Assembly: GCA_002256245.1 (NCBI GenBank)
Contig: NKIU01000001.1
Location: 734,232-798,231 of the forward strand
Length of the DNA: 64,000 nucleotides
From: Pseudorhodobacter sp. PARRP1
GTDB taxonomy: Bacteria > Pseudomonadota > Alphaproteobacteria > Rhodobacterales > Rhodobacteraceae
Reading direction: 5' to 3'
A program made the translations under genes and the position numbers. Of this stretch, positions 49,693 to 58,188 are shown piece after piece; position 1 is the first letter of the stretch, and every line of letters starts with the position of its first letter. The notes beneath the pieces were generated by a model that did no database searches, was not told where the DNA came from, and saw nothing but the letters and a program-made list of their open reading frames with translations.

Positions 49693-50422
49693 GGTCAGGA
49701 CCCATTGATCTTGCCGACGCGGCTTGATGCAAGCTTCGCAAGGAGACTGGATCATGAGCAAATTTTCTGGCAGACCGACGCGCAGATGGCCCGTTTACAG
49801 CCCGTCTTTGCCAACAGCCAAGGTAAGCCGCGCTTTGATGACAGACCTGTGCTGAGCAGGATAATGTTCATCAATCGCAATGGGTTGCGGTGGCGCGATG
49901 CGCCGAGGGAACATGGTCCGCCGAAGACCCTCTACAACCGTTGGAAGCAATGGAGCGACAAAGGTGTCTTCGCTCGAATGATGGATGGTCTGGCAGCCCA
50001 AGCAGCCGTTCCGAAGACGGGGATGATCGACGCGACCTACCTGAAGGCGCACCGCACGGCGACCAGCCTGCGGTCGAAAAAGGGGGCCATACGACCAAAG
50101 GGGCCGCCTGATCGGCCGCACCATGGGCGGCATGAACACCAAGCTGCATGCCGTCACCAATTCCCATGGCCGCCCGATCCGGTTCTTCATAACGGCAGGC
50201 CCCCCTTTCGGCGATGAAGGCATCGCCTGCCGGGCAGCGGGTCGGTGACTAAACGCGTGCGGCAGCGCTTCTGGGCAGCCTGCCTCCGGCGGACTGGCCC
50301 TTGGCCGACCGCTTTTATGATGCCGACTGGTTCAGGTAAGCGTTGAAAGACAAAGGGATAAAGCCATGCATCCCGGGCCGCAACGTCATGTTCTGGCTAT
50401 GACGCGAGAACGCGTCCTGACC
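49692..50422 (+). mobile_element. degraded IS5-family insertion sequence
   Basis: The ends carry matching inverted repeats: GGTCAGGAC at 49693-49701 and GTCCTGACC at 50414-50422. Between them is a broken IS5-type transposase gene. At about 730 bp it is shorter than a typical 840-bp relative, which fits an internal deletion. It inserted at the stop codon of the lrp gene. Confidence 0.8.
49754..50402 (+). pseudogene. IS5-family transposase, frameshifted and truncated
   Basis: The first part (QIFWQTDAQMARLQPVF, NRNGLRWRDAP, MIDATYLKAHRTATS) reads in one frame to about 50085. The expected continuation (GRLIGRTMGGMNTKLHAV, then GRPIRFFITAG) is in another frame, so there is a frameshift. Later DADWFR is followed by TAA where relatives have Glu, then ALKDKGIKPCIPGR. 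The last piece NVMFWL joins directly, so about 75 codons are missing. Several independent lesions mean it is inactive. Confidence 0.85.
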
Positions 50423-50489
50423 ATAGCCATGGCTGACCGATCTTGTCAAAGATAGCCGTCAGTGCCGCAAGCCCAACAACTACAACGCG

Positions 50490-51296
50490 TTAGGATTTGA
50501 TCTCATCCGCCCAGACAATAAATTTCTGCAACAGATGCGGGCCGAAGGAGTGGATCAACGGCACGTCCGCCGCATCGCGCCCATAAGCCACCTCTACCCG
50601 GCCAATGCGCGGCATGTTGTTGCGCGGATCAAACGTGCGCCAAGCGCCATCCAGATACACCTGCATCCACGCACAAAAATCCATCGGCCCGGTGATCGGC
50701 ACGCCAATGTCGGGGATATAGCCGTTCACATACCGCGTCGGAAGGTTCATGCAGCGGCACAGCGCCACCGCCAGATGTGCGAAATCGCGGCACACCCCGG
50801 TCTGTTCTTGCCACGCCTCATAGGCCGTGCGGGTGAAGCGGGCGTTCTGGTAGTTGAAGCGGATGTGGTTGTGGACATAATCGCAAATCGCCTGCACCTG
50901 CGCCCAGCCGGGGGCAATATGGCCGAACATATCCCAAGCGATCTGGCTCAGCCGGTCGGTCTCGCAATAGCGGCTGCCCAGCAGGTAGATCAGCACATCA
51001 TCGGGCAGATCGGCAATCGGCGTCGGCTGCAGCCACGGCATCACCGGATCGGGCAGACCGGTGACCTCAATCGTGCAATCGCTGTGCAAGCTGAACGGTC
51101 CTGCGGGCGCAACCATCCGACGACAGGTGTTGCCAAACAGATCACGATAAAGCGTGGTGGGCACCTCGGGCTGCGTCCCCATCGCCGATTGCAGCCGCAG
51201 GTTCTCGCGCAGTTCGTCGCGCACCGACATCATGCAAATCATCGGCGTGTCTTGCCCGCATGAAACCGTAATGTCGTAGCCAAACCGCATAAGCAT
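50490..51296 (-). CDS. transglutaminase-like protein with altered catalytic triad
   Basis: The 268-residue protein has a transglutaminase-like core. The nucleophile C169 is in QTGVCRDFAHLAVALCR, and the Asp (D223) is in TFDPRNN. At the position of the usual His it has C208 (MDFCAWMQVYL). Related alphaproteobacterial proteins often have Ser there, so the triad is non-standard in the whole group. The fold suggests a cysteine protease or a protein-crosslinking function; activity is uncertain. No signal peptide is seen. The ATG at 51296 follows GAAAGGG. Confidence 0.8.
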   Translation of the reverse strand: MLMRFGYDITVSCGQDTPMICMMSVRDELRENLRLQSAMGTQPEVPTTLYRDLFGNTCRRMVAPAGPFSLHSDCTIEVTGLPDPVMPWLQPTPIADLPDDVLIYLLGSRYCETDRLSQIAWDMFGHIAPGWAQVQAICDYVHNHIRFNYQNARFTRTAYEAWQEQTGVCRDFAHLAVALCRCMNLPTRYVNGYIPDIGVPITGPMDFCAWMQVYLDGAWRTFDPRNNMPRIGRVEVAYGRDAADVPLIHSFGPHLLQKFIVWADEIKS

Positions 51297-51445
51297 AGAC
51301 AGCCCTTTCGCTGTGATCGTTTCCAGCTAAACGCCGCCGCCCGCTTTCGGTTGCCAGATTGCTGCTCTGGCGCGCGCAAAGGCCATCATCGCACCCATCT
51401 GCGCGCGTTTTGGGCGCCTTGCCACAAAAACAATCGCAAAGAAAA

Positions 51446-51470
51446 ACCCCCGGCCTTGGCGGTCGGGGGT
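51446..51470 (-). terminator. Rho-independent terminator of rpsU
   Basis: On the minus strand ACCCCCG (51470-51464) pairs with CGGGGGT (51452-51446), with an inner CC/GG extension, and is followed by TTTTTC. It lies 65 nt after the rpsU stop. Confidence 0.85.
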
Positions 51471-51534
51471 CAATCGGGGTGAGGATCGCTCCTCCAGTGT
51501 CGCTAACGTTTGGCAATCTTCGGAAACCCGAAAA

Positions 51535-51741
51535 TTACATCCCGCCTTCGCGCTGAAGCTTCTTCCGCGCGAGCTTGCGCGCACGGCGCACGGCTTCGGC
51601 GGATTCGCGAGCTTTCTTGACGGAGGGTTTCTCGAAATGCTGTTTGAGTTTCATTTCGCGGAACACGCCTTCGCGCTGGAGCTTTTTCTTGAGGGCCCGA
51701 AGGGCTTGCTCAACGTTATTGTCGCGGACGCTGACCTGCAT
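51535..51741 (-). CDS. rpsU: 30S ribosomal protein S21
   Basis: The 68-residue basic protein begins [31 protein letters not shown] and ends in a Lys/Arg-rich helix, as S21 does. It joins the small subunit near the anti-Shine-Dalgarno region of 16S rRNA. The start codon follows AGGTGGTGACAAC. It is divergent from the COQ9 gene, a common arrangement in Rhodobacterales, and has its own terminator. Confidence 0.96.
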   Translation of the reverse strand: MQVSVRDNNVEQALRALKKKLQREGVFREMKLKQHFEKPSVKKARESAEAVRRARKLARKKLQREGGM

Positions 51742-51848
51742 GTGGTTGTCACCACCTTCCTAGGTTAAAGTTGCACTGAATGTGCAGGCTTGGCGCGCAT
51801 AGCAAAGTGGTGTGGCTTTGTCTAGCATAGCAAGGAAAGGGGACCGCA

Positions 51849-52535
51849 ATGGATCAGGAAAACAGCATGGATGCCGCCAAAAGCCTTATTCTGCAAGCCG
51901 CCCTGCCCCATGCCGCGTTTGACGGCTGGTCAGAGACCACGCTGCTGGCCGCGCAGGCTGATTCGGGTGTCGCCCCGGCGCTGACCCGTGCTTTGTTCCC
52001 GCGCGGCGGCATCGACCTTGCCGTGGCCTATCACCAACAAGGTGACCGCGCGATGGCCGAGGCGCTGGCCGCCCGCGATCTGACAATCCTGCGCTATACC
52101 GACCGCGTCGCGCTGGCGGTGAAACTGCGGCTGACCGGGGCCGACAAGGAACTGGTGCGGCGCGGCACCACGCTGTTCAGCCTGCCGCATCACGCCGCCG
52201 AAGGTGCCAAGCTGATCTGGTCCACCGCCGATGCGATCTGGACAACGCTTGGCGATACCTCGACCGACATCAACTGGTATTCCAAACGAGCCACCCTCGC
52301 GGCGGTCTATAGCGCCACCGTGCTGTTCTGGCTGGGTGACCAGTCGGAAGACAACGCCGACACCTGGGCCTTCCTTGACCGCCGCCTTGCCAATGTGATG
52401 CAGTTTGAAAAGACCAAGGCCGCACTGGCCAGCAATCCCGTGGCGAAGGCAATCTTTGCCGGGCCAGCCAAACTGCTGGCACGCATCACCGCCCCGGCCG
52501 CCCGAGCCGATCTGCCCGGCCAAACCAAACTCTGA
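51849..52535 (+). CDS. coq9: COQ9-family ubiquinone biosynthesis protein
   Basis: The 228-residue protein has the COQ9 layout. A TetR-like helical N-terminus (AFDGWSETTLLAAQADSGV, then ALFPRGGIDLAVAYH) is followed by the conserved DTSTDINWYSKRATLAAVYSATVLFWLGD near residues 136-165 and a C-terminal amphipathic helix. In mitochondria COQ9 binds lipids and presents intermediates to COQ7; the bacterial protein should aid ubiquinone synthesis in the same way. The ATG at 51849 is preceded by AAAGGGGACC. The next gene, a quinone oxidoreductase, begins 12 nt later. Confidence 0.9.
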   Translation: MDQENSMDAAKSLILQAALPHAAFDGWSETTLLAAQADSGVAPALTRALFPRGGIDLAVAYHQQGDRAMAEALAARDLTILRYTDRVALAVKLRLTGADKELVRRGTTLFSLPHHAAEGAKLIWSTADAIWTTLGDTSTDINWYSKRATLAAVYSATVLFWLGDQSEDNADTWAFLDRRLANVMQFEKTKAALASNPVAKAIFAGPAKLLARITAPAARADLPGQTKL

Positions 52536-52547
52536 AAGGCCCGACCC

Positions 52548-53540
52548 ATGACACTTGCCTCCTCGATGCTGGCGATGGAAATTTCGGCCCCCGGTGGCCC
52601 GGATGTGCTGAAGCCGGTCTCGGTGCCGGTGCCGGTGCCGGGTCATGGCCAGATCATCATTCATCTGGCCTACACCGGCGTGAACCGCCCCGATGCGCTG
52701 CAACGCGCAGGCTCTTACGCGCCGCCCGCCTCTGCCTCGCCGCTGCCGGGGCTGGAAGGGGCGGGCACCGTGGTCGCGATGGGGCCGGGTGTCACCCGCT
52801 GGCAGATCGGCGACAAGGTTTGCGCCCTGCTGCCCGGCGGCGGCTATGCCGAATACGCCGCCTGCCTTGAGTCCCACGCTTTGCCGATCCCGACGGGGTT
52901 AACTTTGCGCGAGGCCGCCTGCCTGCCGGAAACCTGCTTCACCGTCTGGTCAAACATGGTGATGCGCGGCAAACTCAAGGCGGGCGAGCGGTTTTTGGTG
53001 CATGGCGGGTCGTCCGGCATCGGCACAACGGCGGTGCAGATCGCCAACGCCTTGGGCGCGCGCGTCTTCGCCACCGCCGGCAGCGACGACAAATGCCGCG
53101 CGGTCGAGGCTTTGGGGGCCGAGGCCTGCTTTAAGTACAAAACCGCCGATTTTGTCGAAGAGGCCAAGAAACTCGGCGGCTTCGATCTGATCCTGGATAT
53201 GGTCGGCGGCCCCTACCTGCCGCGCAATGTCCGCGCGCTGGCCGATGATGGCCGCCTTGTGCAGATCGCTTTCCTGCAAGGCCCGAAGGTCGAGCTGAAC
53301 TTTGCCGAGATGATGATGCGCCGCCTGACCATCACCGGCTCCACCCTGCGCCCGCAATCCGATGCCGCCAAGGCCGCCATTGCGCAAGCCGTCGAAACCC
53401 ACATCTGGCCGCTGATCGCGAAGGGCAAATTCCGCGCGGTGATCGACAGCGAATATCCCCTGACCGAAGCCCCCGCCGCACATTGGCGGATGGAATCCTC
53501 GGGCCATATCGGCAAGATCGTGATGAAAATACCGGAGTAA
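52548..53540 (+). CDS. NAD(P)H quinone oxidoreductase (zinc-free MDR family)
   Basis: The 330-residue protein belongs to the quinone oxidoreductase branch of the medium-chain dehydrogenases, closest to the PIG3/TP53I3 type. It has an N-terminal GroES-like domain (YTGVNRPDALQRAG, LPGLEGAGTVVAMG), the NADPH fold (FLVHGGSSGIGTTAVQIANALGARVFATAGS) and no zinc ligands. It should reduce quinones or similar carbonyls with NADPH. It is 12 nt after COQ9 and probably co-transcribed. The convergent sulfotransferase gene lies beyond a hairpin. Confidence 0.9.
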   Translation: MTLASSMLAMEISAPGGPDVLKPVSVPVPVPGHGQIIIHLAYTGVNRPDALQRAGSYAPPASASPLPGLEGAGTVVAMGPGVTRWQIGDKVCALLPGGGYAEYAACLESHALPIPTGLTLREAACLPETCFTVWSNMVMRGKLKAGERFLVHGGSSGIGTTAVQIANALGARVFATAGSDDKCRAVEALGAEACFKYKTADFVEEAKKLGGFDLILDMVGGPYLPRNVRALADDGRLVQIAFLQGPKVELNFAEMMMRRLTITGSTLRPQSDAAKAAIAQAVETHIWPLIAKGKFRAVIDSEYPLTEAPAAHWRMESSGHIGKIVMKIPE

Positions 53541-53575
53541 GTTCAGACAGTTTCCCTAAAACTTATCTCTAATTT

Positions 53576-53626
53576 TTCATCTTGGCATAAATACTCCACG
53601 GGGGTCTGGGGGTGTGAAACCCCCAG
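53576..53626. repeat. GAGTATTT-type repeat joined to a hairpin
   Basis: A minus-orientation copy (53576-53597, reading GGAGTATTTATGCCAAGATG) is followed by a hairpin with arms CTGGGGGT (53606-53613) and ACCCCCAG (53619-53626). It lies between the convergent quinone oxidoreductase and sulfotransferase genes and is probably a terminator for both. A very similar hairpin follows polA. Confidence 0.75.
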
Positions 53627-53638
53627 CCTTGGCCAGCC

Positions 53639-54457
53639 TCAATCGCCCAGCTTGGCGTGCACCTCGTCCAGATCAACTTCGCCCAGCGGCATCTTGTTGC
53701 CCGGATTGTCGAAATCATACTTGAACAGCTGGAAATCGCGCTTGTAAATTTCCCAGATCAGATGCCGCGACAGATCGTCAAAGTAATCCTCAACCGGATG
53801 CAGCCGCTTTGGCCCGTGGCCTTCGCTCTCGTTAAACTTCGGGATCTTCTTCAGATCAACCTTATGCTTTACCTTGATTTTCTTCAGAACCGCGCCCATG
53901 CCCTCATCGAATTTCTCGGTGAAGAAAATCTTGTCATAGCGCCCGCCGTTGACGATATAGGTCGAGACATGCCCCGCCATGGCCGACCAATGGATGTCAG
54001 GCTCCATCGGTTTTTTGAAGCGGATGGTATCGCGCGCAAACAGCAGAAAACGGCGGAAACTTTCGATCTGGTCGAATTCGGCCTTGCCGTCATCGCCGCC
54101 AACCTGCACGCCGTATTTCTGCACCAACAGCGGCACCAGATTGCCGCGATAGCGCTTGCCGTTGCGCTGAATGCCGCAAATCTTATCGAAAAATGACGAC
54201 AGAATCCGCGTGTAGGGGTTGCGCACGCAGGTGAATGCGTAAGACTTATGCGTCTTGACGTTGCGCTCAATCAGCGGCTGGCTCGCCTCAATCGCCCATT
54301 TGTGCATGCCGCCCGTCGCATCATGAATGTCGCCATCAAAGAACTTGCCATGATCCGAGTAAAACATGATCTGCCCGATGGTCGAGCAGGCGCATTTCGG
54401 CACCACCCGATACACCACCGACTCCGACTCCGTCATCCAAGTTCCGGGAAAACCCAT
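53639..54457 (-). CDS. sulfotransferase family 2 protein
   Basis: The 272-residue protein has the two PAPS-binding motifs of this family: VVPKCACSTIGQIMFYSDHG (5'-phosphosulfate loop, about 18-37) and CVRNPYTRILSSFFDK (3'-phosphate loop, about 76-91). Members transfer sulfate to carbohydrates. I chose the ATG at 54457 because GGGGAG lies just upstream; ATG 54472 and a TTG at 54484 are alternatives. It stands divergent from a glycosyltransferase gene across an A/T-rich region, suggesting joint synthesis of a sulfated surface glycan. Confidence 0.86.
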   Translation of the reverse strand: MGFPGTWMTESESVVYRVVPKCACSTIGQIMFYSDHGKFFDGDIHDATGGMHKWAIEASQPLIERNVKTHKSYAFTCVRNPYTRILSSFFDKICGIQRNGKRYRGNLVPLLVQKYGVQVGGDDGKAEFDQIESFRRFLLFARDTIRFKKPMEPDIHWSAMAGHVSTYIVNGGRYDKIFFTEKFDEGMGAVLKKIKVKHKVDLKKIPKFNESEGHGPKRLHPVEDYFDDLSRHLIWEIYKRDFQLFKYDFDNPGNKMPLGEVDLDEVHAKLGD

Positions 54458-54595
54458 CCGCACACTCCCCATCGTCTGCACCAAAGTGGCACAAACTCAA
54501 TCCAGCACAAAAAAGCAAACAAACTCTGTCTTTTCAACGTGTCTTCAAGGTATTTAGGGAAACAATGATGCGTTCAAGGGTTTAATGTTCACCAA

Positions 54596-56173
54596 ATGGC
54601 CAAAATCGCCTACATCCTGCTCTGCCACAAAGATCCCGAGGGGATCATCGCTCAGGCCCAGCGCCTGACAGCGGTGGGGGATTATGTCGCCATTCACTTC
54701 GATGGCCGCGCCAAGCCTTCGGATTTCGAAAAAATCCGCTCGGTGCTTGCCACCAACCCCAATGTTACCTTCACCAAGCGCCGCGCCAAATGCGGTTGGG
54801 GCGAATGGTCTTTGGTGGAAGCCACCCTGATGGCGGTTGAGGCCGCGGTGGAATCCTTCCCGCGCGCCACGCATTTCTACATGCTGTCGGGCGACTGCAT
54901 GCCGATCAAATCCGCCGAATTCGCCCACAAATTCCTGGACCGCGAGGAAGTCGATTACATCGAAAGTTTCGACTATTTCAACTCGGATTGGATCAAGACC
55001 GGCATCAAGGAAGAGCGTCTGATCTACCGGCACTACTTCAATGAGCGCACCCATAAAAAGCTGTTCTATGCTTCGATGAAGTGGCAGGACAAACTGGGTC
55101 TGACCCGCAAGGTGCCCGCCGACATCGCCATGCAGATCGGCAGCCAATGGTGGTGCCTGCGCCGCCGCACCGTTGAATCTGTGCTGGATTTCACCAAGAA
55201 GCGCCGCGACGTGATGCGGTTTTTCCGCACCACCTGGATTCCCGACGAGACATTCTTTCAAACCATCGTCCGCCATCTGATCCCGGAACACGAACTCCGC
55301 ACCCGCACGCTGACCTTCCTGATGTTCACCGATTACGGCATGCCGGTGACGTTCTACAACGACAACTACGATTTGCTGATCAGTCAGGATTACCTGTTCG
55401 CGCGCAAGATCAGCCCCGATGCAAAAGACCTCAAAGAGCGTCTGGGCAAGCTTTACGCCGCCCGTGGCGTGCGCTTTGCGATTTCGAACGAGGGGCGCTC
55501 GCTGTTCAAATTCATCTCAGGCCGCGGCCGCGTTGGCCGCCGTTTCGCGCCGCGCTTCTGGGAAACCGAAAGCTCGCTTGGCCGCCACCGCACGCTGATG
55601 ATGGTCACCTGCAAGAAATGGCATGTCGCCAAACGCCTGGTCGAACGGGTGCGCCAGGTCACCAACCTGCCCGCGCTGGACTATCTGTTCAATGAGGCCT
55701 CCACTCCGCTGCCCGATCTGGGCGGCATCCAATCCACGCTGGAAAAGCGCACCCGCCACCGCCGCGCGCTGATGCGGGTGCTGTTCGACTATTGGCAGAC
55801 CGATCAGCTTGTGGTCTGCATCGACCCGTCGAACGTCGATCTGATGCAGGATTTCTACAACGACAAGGCCAAGGTCCGCCTGCTGGAGATTGAGTGCGAC
55901 TTCACCGATGAATACCTGATCGGCCATGCCATCCGCGTCGGCCTTGCCAGCGATTCCACCCCGAAAGACACCATCGAACGCCTGCTGCCCACCATCCGCT
56001 ATGACGTGAAGTTTGAGGGCGACCGTATCCGCGACGCCGGCTTCCCCAACCTTTTGCGCGTGCGCCAAAGCGCCAGCATCGACGAAAACACCGTGCCCTT
56101 GGCCGAGTTTCTTGACATAAGCCCCGAGAAGGCCCGCGAAATCGCCGCCACCGAATATCTGTTTGTGGATTGA
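54596..56173 (+). CDS. GT14-type N-acetylglucosaminyltransferase with C-terminal DUF5928-like domain
   Basis: The 525-residue protein starts with a core-2/I-branching (GT14) domain: IAYILLCHKDPEG, VAIHFDGRAKPSDF, CGWGEWSLVEATLMAVEAA, HFYMLSGDCMPIKS and later TWIPDETFFQTIVRH. The C-terminal half (about 280-525) matches the Rhodobacterales extension that I recall as DUF5928, which has nucleotide-kinase-like character (IDPSNVDLMQDFYNDKAKV). It probably adds beta-1,6-GlcNAc to a polysaccharide. The ATG at 54596 has only a distant AAGGG; the ATG at 54585 is out of frame. It is divergent from the sulfotransferase gene. Confidence 0.85.
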   Translation: MAKIAYILLCHKDPEGIIAQAQRLTAVGDYVAIHFDGRAKPSDFEKIRSVLATNPNVTFTKRRAKCGWGEWSLVEATLMAVEAAVESFPRATHFYMLSGDCMPIKSAEFAHKFLDREEVDYIESFDYFNSDWIKTGIKEERLIYRHYFNERTHKKLFYASMKWQDKLGLTRKVPADIAMQIGSQWWCLRRRTVESVLDFTKKRRDVMRFFRTTWIPDETFFQTIVRHLIPEHELRTRTLTFLMFTDYGMPVTFYNDNYDLLISQDYLFARKISPDAKDLKERLGKLYAARGVRFAISNEGRSLFKFISGRGRVGRRFAPRFWETESSLGRHRTLMMVTCKKWHVAKRLVERVRQVTNLPALDYLFNEASTPLPDLGGIQSTLEKRTRHRRALMRVLFDYWQTDQLVVCIDPSNVDLMQDFYNDKAKVRLLEIECDFTDEYLIGHAIRVGLASDSTPKDTIERLLPTIRYDVKFEGDRIRDAGFPNLLRVRQSASIDENTVPLAEFLDISPEKAREIAATEYLFVD

Positions 56174-56176
56174 CCC

Positions 56177-56545
56177 ATGCCCTATGCTTACGACACGCAG
56201 AACGTTTTCGCCCGCATCCTGCGCGGTGAAATCCCCAACAAAACCGTGCTGGAAACCGAGCATACCCTCGCCTTCCACGACATCGCCCCACATGCCCCGG
56301 TGCATGTGCTGGTGATCCCGAAGGGCCCCTACGCGACGTTTGATCACTTCGCGGCCAAGGCATCGGCCGCGGAAATCGTCGATTTCCACCGCGCTTGTGC
56401 GAAGGTCTGCGAGATTGTCGGCGTCGCCCCCGGTCAAGGCTACCGCGCCATCACAAATGCAGGCGCGCATGGCATGCAAGAGGTGCCGCATTACCACCTG
56501 CATATCCTTGGCGGCAAGGTGATGGGCCCGCTGATCCAGCGTTAA
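56177..56545 (+). CDS. HIT-family nucleotide hydrolase
   Basis: The 122-residue protein ends in the histidine triad PHYHLHILGG (H105, H107, H109) after NAGAHGMQEV. It is of the Hint/PKCI branch, as shown by IFARILRGEIP-like and HVLVIPKGPYATFDHF segments. Such proteins cleave nucleotide phosphoramidates, for instance AMP-lysine. It starts 3 nt after the glycosyltransferase stop, so it is co-transcribed, though no functional link is obvious. Confidence 0.93.
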   Translation: MPYAYDTQNVFARILRGEIPNKTVLETEHTLAFHDIAPHAPVHVLVIPKGPYATFDHFAAKASAAEIVDFHRACAKVCEIVGVAPGQGYRAITNAGAHGMQEVPHYHLHILGGKVMGPLIQR

Positions 56546-56701
56546 GGCGGTTTGGCGTTCTGTCTCATCAAGATGATCCGATCCACCCGCTTTCGGGATG
56601 GCGTCTGCTTCAGGATAGGGCCAAACCATTAACCGCAGGTTTCGGGTCGCCTGAATCCTGATCGCAGCGCTATCTGGGCCAACTCCAACCCAGAGGCCCC
56701 C

Positions 56702-57163
56702 ATGATCCGTTTCACCCCAATCCCGACCGCAATCGCCCGCGCTTACCAATCCGGCGGCCCCGACGCCAACGGCCAACTGCCCGAGCGTCACCTCTCGGAT
56801 GGCCCCGGCAACCCCTGCCGCCATTGCCTGCAAATGATCCCGCAAGGTGCGGCCATGCTGATCCTCGCCCACCGCCCGTTCCCAAGCCCACAGCCCTATG
56901 CCGAACTCGGCCCGATTTTCCTTTGCGCCGATGCGTGTAAGGCCGGTGGCGGCACCCAAATCCCCGCAATCCTCGCCTCGCCCGATTATATCATCCGCGG
57001 CTATTCCCCCGAAAACCGCATCGTCTATGGCACAGGCGCGGTCGTCCCCACCGCGACGATCCCAGCCGAGGCGGCAGCCCGCCTGAACGATCCGCGCGTC
57101 GCCTATGTCCACATCCGATCCGCCCGCAACAACTGCTATCAGTTGCGCATTGATCGAGCCTGA
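56702..57163 (+). CDS. DUF1203-family protein
   Basis: The 153-residue protein has the DUF1203 pattern: PGNPCRHCLQMIPQGAAMLILAHRPF (with a CxxC pair), AELGPIFLCADAC (with further Cys) and YVHIRSARNNCYQLRIDRA at the end. The cysteine spacing suggests metal binding, but the function is unknown. It stands alone, 156 bp after the HIT gene, and converges on the YdeI-like gene across an inverted CCCCGG-type pair. Confidence 0.88.
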   Translation: MIRFTPIPTAIARAYQSGGPDANGQLPERHLSDGPGNPCRHCLQMIPQGAAMLILAHRPFPSPQPYAELGPIFLCADACKAGGGTQIPAILASPDYIIRGYSPENRIVYGTGAVVPTATIPAEAAARLNDPRVAYVHIRSARNNCYQLRIDRA

Positions 57164-57169
57164 TTCCGC

Positions 57170-57235
57170 GCCGCCCCGGACTTGATCCGGGGCCTCATCC
57201 CAACCCATGAGGCCCCGGATCAAGTCCGGGGCGGC
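57170..57235. repeat. inverted pair of CCCCGGACTTGATCCGGGG units
   Basis: Units at 57170-57196 and 57209-57235 face each other across 12 nt, the same geometry as at 26394-26459. The pair begins 7 nt after the DUF1203 stop and ends 10 nt before the YdeI-like stop, so it is placed as a shared terminator. Confidence 0.87.
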
Positions 57236-57245
57236 GTGGCTAATG

Positions 57246-57806
57246 CTAAATCGGCGGCTTACCTTCGGCCAGCCGCGCCAGAAACGCGGCCATCCGCTTG
57301 GCCCGCGTCTCTGCCCGCTTGGCGGTGGTCAAACGGTAATAGATCGCATAGCGCCCCTTGGCATCCAGCGCCGCAAAGCCCGCGCGCAAAGCGTCAGACC
57401 CCGCCGCCACAGCCGCCAGAAAATCCGGCGGCAGATCAGCGCCCTTGCCGCCCGAATAGGTGGCCTCCCAGCGCCCATTCGCCCGCGCCACCTCTACCGC
57501 CGCCAAGCCCGGTGCCTGCATCCGCCCGGCAGCCATCAACCGATCAGCATGGGCGCGGTTGATCTGGCTCCAAGCCGAGCCAGCCTTGCGCGGGGTAAAC
57601 CGCTGTATCCATTGCGCCTCGGATTGCGTCTTGCGCATGCCATCAATCCAGCCCCAAACCAACGCCTCGACCACCGCCTGTTGCCAGTCGATCGAGGCCA
57701 CGCCAAAGCCCTTCTTGTGATACAAAACCCAAACTTCCGTCGCCGTCGCGTGGTTTTGCGCCAACCAGTCATGCCACTCGGCAGGGGTCGCAAAGGCCAG
57801 CGGCAT
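57246..57806 (-). CDS. YdeI/OmpD-associated family protein
   Basis: The 186-residue protein has the YdeI pattern: TPAEWHDWLAQNHATATEVWVLYHKKG near the start, VEALVWGWIDGMRK, WIQRFTPRKAGSAWSQINRAHADRLMAAGRM, and a C-terminal KRAETRAKRMAAFLARLAEGK. Relatives were linked to tolerance of bacteriocins or polymyxin, but the biochemical role is unclear. The ATG at 57806 shares a base with the stop of the upstream MmcQ/YjbR gene (TGATG), so the two are coupled. The longer ORF to 57884 lies inside that gene. Confidence 0.88.
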   Translation of the reverse strand: MPLAFATPAEWHDWLAQNHATATEVWVLYHKKGFGVASIDWQQAVVEALVWGWIDGMRKTQSEAQWIQRFTPRKAGSAWSQINRAHADRLMAAGRMQAPGLAAVEVARANGRWEATYSGGKGADLPPDFLAAVAAGSDALRAGFAALDAKGRYAIYYRLTTAKRAETRAKRMAAFLARLAEGKPPI

Positions 57807-58162
57807 CAGCGCGCATCCCAGTCGCGCAAGAACCGCTTTGGTGCGGCATCCCGCCACTGCTGGATCAGCCGCGCCCGCGCCCAAGCCGGGTCAATCCGCC
57901 CACCCCGCACCAGAACCAGATGATGCGGCGCATAATGCGGATGCAGAAAGAACGTCTCAGGGTCCGCCGCCATCAACATCTCGCGCTCATCGGGCAAGGC
58001 TTTGAACACCGCCGCATCCTCATAATACGACCAATAACACCACATCTTGCCAAAGGCCTTCAACGCCTCATGCCCCCAAGGCGTCGCATGGGTAATCTCT
58101 GGCAACGCAAGCGCCAAAGCAAAAGCCTTCAACTCTGCCCAATCCCGGATCACCCCTGTCAT
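57806..58162 (-). CDS. MmcQ/YjbR-family DNA-binding-type protein
   Basis: The 118-residue protein has the MmcQ/YjbR fold pattern: ALALPEITHATPWGHEALKAFGKMWCYWSY, VFKALPDEREMLMAADPETFFLHPHYAPHHLVLVRGGRID and ELIQQWRDAAPKRFL-like end. The family resembles double-wing DNA-binding domains and is of unknown role. It forms an overlapping two-gene operon with the YdeI-like gene. The ATG at 58162 is preceded by GAGAGGATGA. Confidence 0.87.
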   Translation of the reverse strand: MTGVIRDWAELKAFALALALPEITHATPWGHEALKAFGKMWCYWSYYEDAAVFKALPDEREMLMAADPETFFLHPHYAPHHLVLVRGGRIDPAWARARLIQQWRDAAPKRFLRDWDAR

Positions 58163-58188
58163 CCTCTCTGCTCAAATATCCTGGGGGT

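Noticed and set aside
50423-50489. Continuation of the IS5 transposase gene beyond the right inverted repeat
   Set aside because: The NVMFWL C-terminus and the right inverted repeat both end by 50422; the remaining bases show no transposase similarity.
55517-57223. 568-codon minus-strand frame across the glycosyltransferase, HIT and DUF1203 genes
   Set aside because: It spans three well-supported plus-strand genes and has no motif; it is a GC-codon artefact.
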